Shown here piece after piece: positions 26,768 through 35,280 of a DNA stretch of 64,000 nucleotides. Source of the stretch: Flavobacteriales bacterium. GTDB lineage: Bacteria; Bacteroidota; Bacteroidia; Flavobacteriales; Flavobacteriaceae. The stretch spans positions 124,001-188,000 of the forward strand of contig JACJYY010000003.1 in assembly GCA_020635875.1 (NCBI GenBank). The letters run 5' to 3'. Both the position numbers and the translations under genes were made by a program. The notes under the pieces were generated by a model. It saw only the letters and a list, made by a program, of their open reading frames with translations. It was not told the origin of the DNA and did no database searches. The number at the start of each line of letters is the position of its first letter. Position 1 is the stretch's first letter.

Positions 26768-28213
26768 ATGAAATCATTTAAAATTTGTAATAAGTTCTGT
26801 TTTATTGCGTTTACGGTATTGCTTTTTGCATCTTGTAAAAGCTTAAAAATAGATAATAGAGCAGCAAACAAATCAGTGCCAGATACGTACATAGGAGCTT
26901 CTGCAACATCTGATACGGTAACATCAGGAGCCGTTTCATGGAAAAAATATTTTACAGATCCATATTTGGTAAGTTTGATTGATTTGGCAATCGAAAATAA
27001 TCAGGAGTTAAATATTATTCTTCAAGAAATTGAAAGAGCAAAGAGTGAGGTCAGAGCCAGAAAAGGAGAATATTTGCCGTTTGTTTCCGGTTATGCAGGA
27101 GCAGGATTGGATAAAGTCAGTAGATATACTCGTAACGGAGCTGTGGAGGCTACTACAGATATTGAACCAGGAAAAGCCTTTCCTGAACCTTTAAAAGATT
27201 ATGTAGTAGGGGTTCGCGCTCAGTGGGAATTGGATATTTGGAAAAAATTGAGAAACGCCAAAAAAAGTGCGGTATTAAGTTATCTGGCAACAATTGAAGG
27301 AAAGAATTTTATGACTACGAATTTAGTTGCCGAAATTGCTACAGAGTATTATGAGCTATTAGCATTGGATAATCAATTGAAGAACATTAATCAGAATATT
27401 CAAATTCAAACCAATGCTCTCAACATTGTGAAACAGCAAAAAACAGCAGCCAAAGTAACGGAACTAGCTGTTCGTCGTTTTGAAGCTCAATTATATAACA
27501 CCAAAAGTTTAAAATTTGAGATACAGCAAATGATTGTCGAAGTGGAGAATAAAATCAACTTCTTAGTAGGGCGCTTTCCACAACCTGTAGAGCGTAATAC
27601 AGAAGATTTTGATAAACTAACGCTACATTCAATTCAAAAAGGATTACCGGCTCAGTTATTAGATAACAGGATGGACATCAGACAGGCAGAGTTAGAATTA
27701 GAAGCTCAGAAATTAGATGTTAAAGTAGCGAAGGCTAGATTTTATCCATCAATAGGGATTTCAGCAGGGGTAGGTTTTCAAGCATTTAATCCAAGTTATA
27801 TAACAAAAAGTCCAGAGTCTTTATTGTATTCTCTTGCAGGAGATTTAGTTGCTCCATTGATTAATAGAAATGCTATAAAAGCAGAGTATTATAATGCTAA
27901 TGCAAAGCAATTGCAAGCTGTTTATGAATATGAGAAAACGGTTTTAAATGCTTATATAGAAGTCGTTAATCAGTTGGCTAAAATTGATAATTTAAAAGAG
28001 AGTTATGATTTTAAATCAAAGGAAGTAGAGGCTTTGACGACCTCAATCAATATATCTAATAGTCTTTTTAGATCCGCTCGAGCAGATTATATGGAAGTAT
28101 TATTGACACAAAGGGACGCTTTAGAATCTCAGTTTGAATTAATAGAAACAAAAAAACGACAGCTAAACGCTGTAGTAAATACTTACAGAGCACTCGGAGG
28201 AGGCTGGAACTAA
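26768..28213 (+). CDS. Outer-membrane efflux channel, NodT/TolC family lipoprotein
   Basis: A 481-residue outer-membrane factor with a lipobox (LLFASC, Cys23) and two repeated TolC-type helical units; LDNRMDIRQAELELEAQ near residue 297 is characteristic of the NodT subfamily, as is YPSIGISAGVGFQ at about 330. It provides the exit duct for the RND pump encoded just upstream and is the last gene of the operon. Confidence 0.94.
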   Translation: MKSFKICNKFCFIAFTVLLFASCKSLKIDNRAANKSVPDTYIGASATSDTVTSGAVSWKKYFTDPYLVSLIDLAIENNQELNIILQEIERAKSEVRARKGEYLPFVSGYAGAGLDKVSRYTRNGAVEATTDIEPGKAFPEPLKDYVVGVRAQWELDIWKKLRNAKKSAVLSYLATIEGKNFMTTNLVAEIATEYYELLALDNQLKNINQNIQIQTNALNIVKQQKTAAKVTELAVRRFEAQLYNTKSLKFEIQQMIVEVENKINFLVGRFPQPVERNTEDFDKLTLHSIQKGLPAQLLDNRMDIRQAELELEAQKLDVKVAKARFYPSIGISAGVGFQAFNPSYITKSPESLLYSLAGDLVAPLINRNAIKAEYYNANAKQLQAVYEYEKTVLNAYIEVVNQLAKIDNLKESYDFKSKEVEALTTSINISNSLFRSARADYMEVLLTQRDALESQFELIETKKRQLNAVVNTYRALGGGWN

Positions 28214-28299
28214 TTTTTTTCATGATTGTTTGTTTGATAAGGCACATGGTGAGGGGGTGTTACTCATTGTGTGCTTTATTTTTTGTTTAAAAATTTGGA

Positions 28300-28307
28300 T
28301 ATATTTG
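28300..28307 (+). promoter_or_regulatory. -7 promoter box for the HTH/ParE toxin-antitoxin pair
   Basis: TATATTTG, an exact TAnnTTTG match, 29 bases upstream of the antitoxin ATG, with a TTTTTTG stretch at the expected -33 position. Confidence 0.6.
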
Positions 28308-28336
28308 TCTAATAATAATCAACAAAATTATCACTT

Positions 28337-28648
28337 ATGTTAGACATTGTTTTTGGTTATCAAAATTTATTGGACAATATAGAGGTGTTTATCGATAATA
28401 GTAAATTCAAGAAAGAATACATTATTGACCGTCTCAAAATATCAAGAGCTACTTTCTATAATAAAATAAAAAAAAGGAGTTTTTCAGTAGATGAAATGGT
28501 GATTTTGAGTAAAATTCTTTTCCCTGAAGAAGCAAAGGTTTATGAATTAAAACAAGCTTTAAAGGAAAGTAAGGCGGATAGTGTGGCGGGTAGAGTAAGA
28601 GACCATGAAGCAGTGATGAATGATGTTCGCAAAAAGTTACAAGGATGA
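28337..28648 (+). CDS. HTH antitoxin of a ParE-type module
   Basis: A 103-residue cytoplasmic protein with a helix-turn-helix (DRLKISRATFYNKIKKRSF at about residues 34-52) and a charged C-terminal helix. It lies directly before a ParE/RelE-like toxin gene with a four-base ATGA overlap, so it is the likely antitoxin and autoregulator. No named family beyond the HTH fold can be given. Confidence 0.78.
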   Translation: MLDIVFGYQNLLDNIEVFIDNSKFKKEYIIDRLKISRATFYNKIKKRSFSVDEMVILSKILFPEEAKVYELKQALKESKADSVAGRVRDHEAVMNDVRKKLQG

Positions 28649-29043
28649 AAGTAGTTTGGACTCAAAAGGCAGAGATTTCTTTCAATTCAATTATCGATTA
28701 TTTATTAGAATCTTGGAGTACTGAAATTGCGACAAAGTTTGTCAACTTAGTAGAACATACCATTGATATGATTGTAGCGAATCCTGAAATGTTTAAGATT
28801 TCTGAATTTGATGATGAAAGTAGAGAGGCGTTAATTACAAAACATACCACAATGTTTTATAGAATCTTAGAAAACGAGATTGAGATAGTGTATTTTTGGG
28901 GTAATTTTGACAATCCAAAAAAGATTAAATCGATTTTGGGCGTTGAAGAAAATGAAACTGCATATTTGTTGAAAGATAGGAATGGAGAGGTGTTGTTGGA
29001 GTCCATTCGTGAATTGGAAAAAGTTAATTTGAATATAAAATAA
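28645..29043 (+). CDS. ParE/RelE-superfamily toxin
   Basis: A 132-residue protein whose first 95 residues follow the ParE pattern: VVWTQKAEISFNSIIDYL, a helix with EIATKFVNLVEHTI, ITKHTTMFYRI and IVYFWGNFDNPKK. The C-terminal 35 residues extend beyond the usual toxin length (about 95-100). ParE toxins poison DNA gyrase, while RelE relatives cleave mRNA; the sequence does not decide which applies. It overlaps the antitoxin gene by four bases. Confidence 0.8.
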   Translation: MKVVWTQKAEISFNSIIDYLLESWSTEIATKFVNLVEHTIDMIVANPEMFKISEFDDESREALITKHTTMFYRILENEIEIVYFWGNFDNPKKIKSILGVEENETAYLLKDRNGEVLLESIRELEKVNLNIK

Positions 29044-29048
29044 ATTAT

Positions 29049-29077
29049 TTACTTTTTGGCATTGCCCCAAAAAGTAA
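29049..29077. repeat. Hairpin element after the toxin gene
   Basis: An eleven-base perfect stem (TTACTTTTTGG/CCAAAAAGTAA) around a seven-base loop. There is no strong T run after it on the plus strand, so it looks more like a dispersed hairpin element than a simple terminator. The rest of 29078-29281 holds no gene I can support. Confidence 0.5.
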
Positions 29078-29281
29078 CAAAAAGGTCTAGCTCTTTGAGA
29101 CTTTCGCTAAAAAATATCTTATTTCACTAAAATGAAAAAACTCACTACGTTCGAACAGTTTTCATTTTTTAACGCTCAACAATCTACTTTTCTTTACGCT
29201 TCATGCTCAAATCGCAGATTCGCGAATTCCAATAAAAATAAATGGAAACAACATGAGCAATGAGCAATTTCTCTTTTTAGT

Positions 29282-30061
29282 ATGATCGACGGTACTCAAA
29301 TAATGATGAATTTTTCCCAGTATTGGGAGGTGATTTTATTGTTTTTTGCAGTGGCTGTAGTTTATTCGTCTGTGGGTTTTGGTGGTGGATCCAGTTATTT
29401 GGCTTTATTGACTTTTACAGCTTTACCTTTTATGGATATTCGATCTACGGCGTTGCTATGCAATATCATGGTAGTCATGGGCAGTGTTTTTCTTTTTTTG
29501 AAGAATAATCAATTGGATTTTAAAAAGGTGTTGCCTTTGGTTGTGGCGTCTGTTCCCATGTCTTTTCTGGGAGGGTATTTGAGAATTGAACAGACAGTGT
29601 TTTTCATTTTATTAGGTGTAACCTTATTATTGGCTGCACTTTTTATGTGGTTTTCGGCTGTAGCCAAAGAAAGCACCATTGGGTCTAAAACCACAATTGG
29701 AAAAAGCTTGTTGTACGGTGCTGGAATCGGTTTGTTGTCAGGTATGGTAGGTATTGGAGGCGGAATTTTCTTGTCGCCCCTTTTGTATTTAACCCAATGG
29801 GATACGGCCAAAAAAATAGCAGCTACCGCGAGTTTTTTTATTTTAGTCAATTCGATTTCGGGATTGTTAGGACAATGGCAACAACCTAATTTTACCCTTA
29901 ATTGGAACTTTTTATTGCTTGTATTACCTGTAGTTTTGATAGGAGGACAAATCGGAGTACGACTCAATCTTCAATTTCTATCTTCTAAAGCGATACGTCG
30001 ATTTACAGTTGTTGTTGTAGCTGTTGCAGGGATAAGAATATTGTGGAAGTATTTATTATGA
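29282..30061 (+). CDS. Sulfite exporter TauE/SafE family membrane protein
   Basis: A 259-residue inner-membrane protein with seven or eight hydrophobic segments. The paired glycine motifs typical of the family are seen in each half: YSSVGFGGGSSYLALL near residue 28 and SGMVGIGGGIFLSPLL near residue 156. Members export sulfite, sulfoacetate or related anions; the substrate here is unknown. Single gene, convergent with the RNA methyltransferase gene. Confidence 0.9.
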   Translation: MIDGTQIMMNFSQYWEVILLFFAVAVVYSSVGFGGGSSYLALLTFTALPFMDIRSTALLCNIMVVMGSVFLFLKNNQLDFKKVLPLVVASVPMSFLGGYLRIEQTVFFILLGVTLLLAALFMWFSAVAKESTIGSKTTIGKSLLYGAGIGLLSGMVGIGGGIFLSPLLYLTQWDTAKKIAATASFFILVNSISGLLGQWQQPNFTLNWNFLLLVLPVVLIGGQIGVRLNLQFLSSKAIRRFTVVVVAVAGIRILWKYLL

Positions 30062-30118
30062 TAATGGGCATGAAACGTTAGAGCCTTTAAAAAGCGTATC
30101 AAAAAGGTTTTTAATTTA

Positions 30119-30916
30119 TCAAGCAAGATTACCAAACCCCCGTTGCCTTTTCGCTTCAAATAATAATATTGCGGCAGCAACCGAGACATTCATGGAGTCG
30201 ATTTTTCCTTGCATTGGGATAATGATATTTTGTGTTGTAGCGGCTTTAAATTTATCTGAGAGGCCTGTGGCTTCAGTTCCTACTACAAGGGCAGTCGCTC
30301 CTGTATAATCTTGTGTGTGATAAGGTGTAGAATGTTGTAACGAAGCCCCGTAGCTATTGATGTTATTTGCTTTTAAAAATTTGATGACTTCTTCAGTTGT
30401 GCCTGTGGCGATGGAATTGGTAAAAACACAACCCACACTAGAGCGTATTACATTGGGATTGTACAGGTCAGTTTTAGGATTGGCAATGATAAAACCATCA
30501 ATATTAGCAGCATCAGCGGTTCGTAATAGAGCACCGATGTTACCTGGTTTTTCTATGCTTTCGCAAACCAGATACAAACCATTGGGTTTGACATTAAGCG
30601 ATTGCAAATCGTGATTTTTGGCTACAGCCACAGCAATCAACCCTTCGGTAGAATCTCGATAGGCTAGTTTTTGGTAAACCGATATGTCAATTTCAATATA
30701 TTCCTCAGCCGGAGTTTGTCGGGTTTCGTTTTCGGATAAAATGTCTGAACAAAACAGCAAGGTTTGTATTTTATAACCACCTTCAATCGCTAATCCTATT
30801 TCGCGTTTGCCTTCAATGATAAAAGAGCCTGTTTTTTTACGCGCTCGACTTTTCTCTTGCAATTGCAACAAGTTCTTTATGAGGGGGTTTTGTATGCTGG
30901 TTATGGCTTTTATCAC
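30119..30916 (-). CDS. TrmH-family (SpoU) RNA 2'-O-ribose methyltransferase
   Basis: A 265-residue SPOUT methyltransferase. The substrate-binding N-terminal domain is followed by motif 1 (PGNIGALLRTADA), motif 2 (VVGTEATGLS) and motif 3 (IPMQGKIDSMNVSVAAAILLFE is the region), which form the knotted SAM site. The arrangement matches the 23S rRNA or tRNA ribose methylases; the target nucleotide cannot be fixed. It lies seven bases downstream of pth and shares its transcript. Confidence 0.92.
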   Translation of the reverse strand: MIKAITSIQNPLIKNLLQLQEKSRARKKTGSFIIEGKREIGLAIEGGYKIQTLLFCSDILSENETRQTPAEEYIEIDISVYQKLAYRDSTEGLIAVAVAKNHDLQSLNVKPNGLYLVCESIEKPGNIGALLRTADAANIDGFIIANPKTDLYNPNVIRSSVGCVFTNSIATGTTEEVIKFLKANNINSYGASLQHSTPYHTQDYTGATALVVGTEATGLSDKFKAATTQNIIIPMQGKIDSMNVSVAAAILLFEAKRQRGFGNLA

Positions 30917-30923
30917 AGTAGGA

Positions 30924-31490
30924 TTATTTTCCGTTAAAGGTATTCATGGTGTTGTTGAGTCCTCCAAAACCAAATGATCGAATCGCTTCACCTGCGATTT
31001 TCAAACGTTCTGGTAGAGCTGCTTTTTCTTGTTCGCCCCATTCTCCTAGGACGTAGTCCACTTGTTGTCCTTTTTTAAATTCGTCACTAATCCCAAAACG
31101 GAATCGGGGATATTGGTTGGTATTGAGTAGTAGTTGGATATTTTTTAATCCGTTATGACCACCATCGCTGCCTTTTCCTTTGATTCGGATTGTGCCAAAG
31201 GATAAGTTAAGGTCGTCTGTTACGACTAAGATATTTTCGGTAGGAATATTTTCTTTTTCCATCCAATATTTAACAGCTTTGCCACTCAAATTCATGTAGG
31301 TATTCGGCTTAAGCAGAATAAATTGTCTCCCTTTGTATTTGAACTCGGCAAGGACGCCTAGTTTGACGGTCTCAAAAGAAACTTGTTCTTCATTGGCCAA
31401 AGCATCCACTATTTTAAAGCCAATATTATGCCTTGTATTGACGTATTCTGCTCCGATATTGCCAAGCCCAACGATTAAGTATTTTGTCAT
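30924..31490 (-). CDS. pth: Peptidyl-tRNA hydrolase
   Basis: Releases tRNA from peptidyl-tRNAs that drop off the ribosome. 188 residues. LIVGLGNIGAEYVNTRHNIGF contains the catalytic histidine, KPNTYMNLSG and VTDDLNLSFG carry the other active-site residues, and GGHNGLKNI is intact. The open frame reaches 31532, but the MTKYLIVGLGN start at 31490 fits the family; the longer version would also overlap the upstream terminator. Confidence 0.96.
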   Translation of the reverse strand: MTKYLIVGLGNIGAEYVNTRHNIGFKIVDALANEEQVSFETVKLGVLAEFKYKGRQFILLKPNTYMNLSGKAVKYWMEKENIPTENILVVTDDLNLSFGTIRIKGKGSDGGHNGLKNIQLLLNTNQYPRFRFGISDEFKKGQQVDYVLGEWGEQEKAALPERLKIAGEAIRSFGFGGLNNTMNTFNGK

Positions 31491-31522
31491 GAAGAGTCGA
31501 TTTTCGTAACCAAAAGTAATAA

Positions 31523-31553
31523 AAAAAGCCATCCTTTTCGGGGATGGCTTTTT
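31523..31553 (-). terminator. Terminator after RNase G, bidirectional
   Basis: Twelve-base perfect stem AAAAAGCCATCC/GGATGGCTTTTT with a seven-base loop, just downstream of the RNase G stop. T runs occur on both strands. Confidence 0.85.
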
Positions 31554-31554
31554 C

Positions 31555-33099
31555 TTAAACTTTAACTTTTTTGCCTGTACTATCTGTAAATTTATAGTGT
31601 AGATAAGTGAAAGCGTCTCTTGGAATAATTTTTATCCATTTGCGATGTTCCATAAACCATTTGAATCTTAACGAAGGAAAACCTTTAGTTAAGTAGGCCG
31701 CAATGAATGGATGAACATGCAATGCTACCTTTGATTTAGTATGAACCATTCTTTCTAAATCTCCTTTAATTTTGTCGATAATGACAATTGGTGCTTCAAC
31801 TTCTTTGTTGCCATTATTAGGATCCTCCTCTCTGGTCTTAATGTTAACTTCTGGTCGCACTCGTTGTCTTGTAATTTGGATTAATCCAAATTTACTAGGC
31901 GGTAAAATCTTGTGTTTGGCTTTATCATCACTCATTTCCTCTTTTAGGAAATCGTACAATTTTTTACGATTTTCTGGATTGGACATGTCGATAAAATCCA
32001 CCACAATAATTCCACCCATGTCTCGAAGTCTTAATTGTCTGGCTACTTCTGCCGCTGCAATTAAATTTACTTCAAGAGCCGTTTCTTCTTGATTATTTGC
32101 CTTGTTTGATCGATTGCCAGAGTTGACGTCAATTACATGTAATGCTTCGGTATGTTCAATGATCAGGTAAGCTCCCTTATTCATTGATACGGTTTTACCA
32201 AAGGACGTTTTAATCTGTCTTTCGATATTATACTTTTCAAAAATTGGATTGTCTTGATGCTTATATAACCGTACGATATTTTCTTTTGCAGGAGCGATAA
32301 CCTTTAGGTAATCTTTTACTTCTTGCATTAAATCTTGATTATCGACGACAATACCAGTAAATGTATCATTAAATACATCTCTTAATATTGATGAAGCTTT
32401 GCTCAACTCACCTAGTATTTTGGAAGGATGTTGTGCATTGGGTAAACGTTCGCACATTTTTTTCCATCGATCCAATAAATAGTTTAAGTCGGCTTCTAAT
32501 TCTCCAATGTTCTTGTTTTGGGCGACTGTTCGTACAATCACCCCAAAGCCTTTCGGCTTGATGGATAAGACTAATTTTTTTAATCTTTTCTTTTCTTCAT
32601 TGGTATCTATTTTTTGTGAAATAGAAACGCGGTCAGAAAAGGGAACAAGGACTATAAATCTTCCTGCTAAGGAAAGCTCAGAACTCAATCTTGGGCCTTT
32701 GGTAGAAATTGGTTCCTTTACAATTTGTACGGGAATGGATTGATTGGCTTTTAATACATCGGATATACTTCCGTCTTTAGAAATTTGAGGTTCTAATTGG
32801 AAGTTGTTTAGGGTGTAGTCTTTTCTTTTTTTGCCGACAATTTGTTTACTGTATTGCAATAGAGAAAGCACGTTAGGCCCTAAATCATGATAATGTAAAA
32901 AAGCATCCTTTTCGTATCCGATATTGATAAACGCGGCATTCAGTCCCGAAACGGGTTTGCGAACTTTAGCGATAAAAATATCTCCTACCAAAAATTCATC
33001 TTGTTCTTTTTCAGAATGTAATTCGATTAATCGTCCATCTTTTAACAAGGCAAAATCTACGGCTTCTGAACTAGATCTAATGATTAACTCTTTATTCAT
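31555..33099 (-). CDS. rng: Ribonuclease E/G family (RNase G type)
   Basis: A 514-residue endoribonuclease without the long RNase E scaffold. An S1 domain (VGDIFIAKVRKPVSGLNAAFINIGYEKDAFL) is near residue 40, and the catalytic region has HVIDVNSGNR and GGIIVVDFIDM, with the two metal-binding aspartates. It takes part in rRNA maturation and mRNA decay. The start is set at MNKELIIRSS (33099); the open frame upstream to 33165 runs into the palindromic element and has no family similarity. Confidence 0.95.
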   Translation of the reverse strand: MNKELIIRSSSEAVDFALLKDGRLIELHSEKEQDEFLVGDIFIAKVRKPVSGLNAAFINIGYEKDAFLHYHDLGPNVLSLLQYSKQIVGKKRKDYTLNNFQLEPQISKDGSISDVLKANQSIPVQIVKEPISTKGPRLSSELSLAGRFIVLVPFSDRVSISQKIDTNEEKKRLKKLVLSIKPKGFGVIVRTVAQNKNIGELEADLNYLLDRWKKMCERLPNAQHPSKILGELSKASSILRDVFNDTFTGIVVDNQDLMQEVKDYLKVIAPAKENIVRLYKHQDNPIFEKYNIERQIKTSFGKTVSMNKGAYLIIEHTEALHVIDVNSGNRSNKANNQEETALEVNLIAAAEVARQLRLRDMGGIIVVDFIDMSNPENRKKLYDFLKEEMSDDKAKHKILPPSKFGLIQITRQRVRPEVNIKTREEDPNNGNKEVEAPIVIIDKIKGDLERMVHTKSKVALHVHPFIAAYLTKGFPSLRFKWFMEHRKWIKIIPRDAFTYLHYKFTDSTGKKVKV

Positions 33100-33157
33100 G
33101 CTGTAAATTTTAATTTGTCTGAATAGATCAAACAAATAGGATGAAAAAATTAATACA

Positions 33158-33197
33158 ACAAACACAAACCCTCATGATCATGAGGGTTTGTGTTTGT
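33158..33197. terminator. 40-base perfect palindrome between the HU/basic-protein genes and RNase G
   Basis: Arms of 20 bases meet at TGATCA with no mismatches. On the minus strand it lies 38 bases after the stop of the 30-residue protein gene and is followed by a T-rich stretch, so transcription termination is the simplest reading; on DNA it could also extrude as a cruciform. Confidence 0.7.
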
Positions 33198-33235
33198 ATA
33201 TTTCAAAGAACTTATGTTTTACTAGTATCTAAATA

Positions 33236-33328
33236 CTATTTCTTCTTCTTGTGACGGTTAGCTCTTGCTCTTTTTTTTCTTTTGTGCGTAGCTACCTTAT
33301 GTCTTTTTCTCTTTTTACCACTTGGCAT
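33236..33328 (-). CDS. 30-residue highly basic protein, candidate ribosomal protein
   Basis: Starts MPSGKKRKRHKV and ends HKKKK; 17 of its 30 residues are Lys or Arg and four are His. It lies 24 bases downstream of the HU gene and before the 40-base palindrome. Proteins of this exact kind are conserved in Bacteroidota and are usually left unnamed or called ribosomal. A Flavobacterium johnsoniae ribosome structure, as I recall it, described an additional large-subunit protein, bL38; identity with that protein is not established from the sequence. Binding to RNA is likely from composition. Confidence 0.8.
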   Translation of the reverse strand: MPSGKKRKRHKVATHKRKKRARANRHKKKK

Positions 33329-33352
33329 ACTCTATATTTTTTTGATTAATAT

Positions 33353-33649
33353 TTAATTTTGTTCGACTTTGCTATTCGATTTAACGCTCTCTACAAAAAC
33401 TTTAGCCGGCTTAAAAGCTGGGATATTATGAGCAGGAATCTTAATAGTTGTATTTTTTGAGATATTTCTACCTGTTTTTTCGGCTCTAGTTTTAATGATA
33501 AAACTTCCAAAACCTCTTAGGTAAACGTTGTCTCCTGTTTCAAGTGAGCTTTTTACTTCTTCCATAAACGATTCAACAGTAGCCTGTACATCTCCTTTTT
33601 CTATGCCTAATTTTTCCGAAACTTTAGCAACGATATCTGCTTTAGTCAT
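33353..33649 (-). CDS. HU/IHF-family DNA-binding protein
   Basis: A 98-residue nucleoid protein. The dimerisation helices (residues 1-40) are followed by the signature GFGSFIIKTRAEKTGRN and the DNA-bending arm with IPAHNIPAFKPAK. The proline at the arm tip is present. The last ten residues (SNSKVEQN) are a short tail beyond the domain. Its promoter box is at 33697-33704 and the 30-residue basic protein gene follows. Confidence 0.95.
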   Translation of the reverse strand: MTKADIVAKVSEKLGIEKGDVQATVESFMEEVKSSLETGDNVYLRGFGSFIIKTRAEKTGRNISKNTTIKIPAHNIPAFKPAKVFVESVKSNSKVEQN

Positions 33650-33696
33650 TGTATTTTGTTTAATTTGTTGGTGAATCCTTCATTTTTTTCAGGTTG

Positions 33697-33704
33697 CAAA
33701 TATA
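33697..33704 (-). promoter_or_regulatory. -7 promoter box for the HU gene
   Basis: The minus strand reads TATATTTG, an exact TAnnTTTG match, 48 bases upstream of the HU start codon. Confidence 0.6.
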
Positions 33705-33773
33705 TAATTAATAGAGAATTAAAGGGGTAAAAAAACGTAATTTTTTCGTTATTTGTTTTTTTATACACTATTA

Positions 33774-34826
33774 ATGAACAAGGGACTTGATTTTGCTAAG
33801 ATTCTCATTGATTGGTATTTAACCAACAAAAGAAATTTGCCTTGGCGAAAGACCAAAGACCCTTACATTATATTTCTGTCCGAAATCATTTTGCAGCAGA
33901 CTCGAGTGAGTCAAGGTTTGCCGTATTTTGAGCGATTTGCGTCGCATTTTCCTACTGTTGATAAACTTGCCAAAGCCCAAGAGCAAGAAGTCTTAAAGTT
34001 ATGGCAAGGTTTGGGTTATTACTCCAGAGCACGTAATATGCACACTGCGGCGCAAATGGTCATGAATAACTATGGAGGTGTATTTCCTAAAACCTACAAA
34101 GAATTATTGCTATTAAAAGGAGTCGGAGAATATACTGCTGCAGCTATCGCGTCTTTTTCAAATGATGAACCTGTGCCTGTGGTGGACGGTAATGTGTTTA
34201 GGGTTTTGGCTCGAGTATATGGTATTGATGCGGATATTTCTAGCAGCGCATCCAAAAAGATTTTTCAGGTAAAGGCAAAAGAATTAATGCCTATTGATTG
34301 TGCGAGTGACTTTAATCAAGCGATAATGGAGTTTGGAGCTTTGCAATGTGTGCCCAAGAGTCCTTCTTGCGAAAGCTGTGTTTTGGCAAAAGCCTGTGTC
34401 GCTTATTCTTTAGGTAAAGTGGCAGAATTTCCCGTAAAAACAAAAAAAATAAAGGTCAAAAAAAGATATTTAAACTATTTGATAGTGGAAGATGCAACAG
34501 GTAGAGTTATGATTGAAAAGCGAGAGGGTAAGGGGATTTGGCAAAATTTGTTTCAGTTTCCTTTGGTCGAAAGCCAAAAAACAATAGCTAAAGCAGTCCT
34601 TATTGAAGCAATAAATAATGCTTTTGATTGCAAAATTGATCAACTTACTAAATGCGGGGAAAAAGTCATTCATAAATTATCGCATCAAGAGCTTCATATT
34701 CAGTTTTGGTCAAGCCAAACAAAAAGCAAACTTGCAGAAAGTGTTGCTGTAAATGAATTGGTCAAATATCCGTTCCCAATTGTAATTGCTAAATTTATAG
34801 AACGTTATTGGTCTTTGTCTTTTTGA
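33774..34826 (+). CDS. mutY: A/G-specific adenine DNA glycosylase
   Basis: A 350-residue base-excision-repair enzyme that removes adenine opposite 8-oxoguanine. Helix-hairpin-helix plus catalytic Asp are in LLKGVGEYTAAAIASF and VPVVDGNVFRVLAR, and the [4Fe-4S] cluster cysteines are spaced C-x6-C-x2-C-x5-C (CVPKSPSCESCVLAKAC). The C-terminal Nudix-like domain recognises 8-oxoG. The frame is open to TTG 33753, but the ATG at 33774 gives the normal N-terminus. Followed by ssb, gldE and gldD in the order common in flavobacteria. Confidence 0.95.
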   Translation: MNKGLDFAKILIDWYLTNKRNLPWRKTKDPYIIFLSEIILQQTRVSQGLPYFERFASHFPTVDKLAKAQEQEVLKLWQGLGYYSRARNMHTAAQMVMNNYGGVFPKTYKELLLLKGVGEYTAAAIASFSNDEPVPVVDGNVFRVLARVYGIDADISSSASKKIFQVKAKELMPIDCASDFNQAIMEFGALQCVPKSPSCESCVLAKACVAYSLGKVAEFPVKTKKIKVKKRYLNYLIVEDATGRVMIEKREGKGIWQNLFQFPLVESQKTIAKAVLIEAINNAFDCKIDQLTKCGEKVIHKLSHQELHIQFWSSQTKSKLAESVAVNELVKYPFPIVIAKFIERYWSLSF

Positions 34827-34866
34827 TGTTTGTATTACAAGTTCAATTGATTACTTTTGATTTAGC

Positions 34867-35265
34867 ATGAGTACTTCTTTAAATAAAGTGTTGTTGATTG
34901 GTCATCTGGGTGATGAAGTGAAAATTCATTATTATGATGACAAAAGTTGCGTGGCGCGTTTTTCTGTGGCAACAAACGAAAAGTTTATCAGTAAAAAATC
35001 AAATCAGGTAGTAGAGCATACCGAATGGCATACTATTGTGGTGCGTAACAAAATCGCTGAAAATTGCGAGAAATACTTATCTAAAGGAGATCAGGTTTTT
35101 GTGGAAGGAAAAATCAAAACTCGTTCATGGGTTTCGGACTCAGGAGAACCACAAAAATCCTATGAGATACATGCCTACGAGGTTAACTTTTTGCATTCCA
35201 AAAAGACCAAAGAACCACCTATCAATAATGATGAGCCAAATGACAAACATGGTTTGCCTTTTTAA
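34867..35265 (+). CDS. ssb: Single-stranded DNA-binding protein
   Basis: A 132-residue OB-fold protein (NKVLLIGHLGDEVKIHY at the start, WHTIVVRNKIAENCEKYLSKGDQVFVEG in the middle) with a short acidic-ended tail (PNDKHGLPF), close to the DIPF-type protein-interaction end. Coats single-stranded DNA in replication and repair. It lies between mutY and gldE with 40-base and 15-base gaps. Confidence 0.94.
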   Translation: MSTSLNKVLLIGHLGDEVKIHYYDDKSCVARFSVATNEKFISKKSNQVVEHTEWHTIVVRNKIAENCEKYLSKGDQVFVEGKIKTRSWVSDSGEPQKSYEIHAYEVNFLHSKKTKEPPINNDEPNDKHGLPF

Positions 35266-35280
35266 AACTAGCAATAACTT

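Noticed and set aside
29509..29967. 152-residue minus-strand open frame inside the TauE-like gene
   Set aside because: Antisense shadow of a real membrane protein; low-complexity Pro/Lys/Thr composition typical of reversed hydrophobic codons.
31772..32092. 106-residue plus-strand open frame inside RNase G
   Set aside because: Lies antisense to the catalytic region of RNase G and shows serine/leucine-rich shadow composition.
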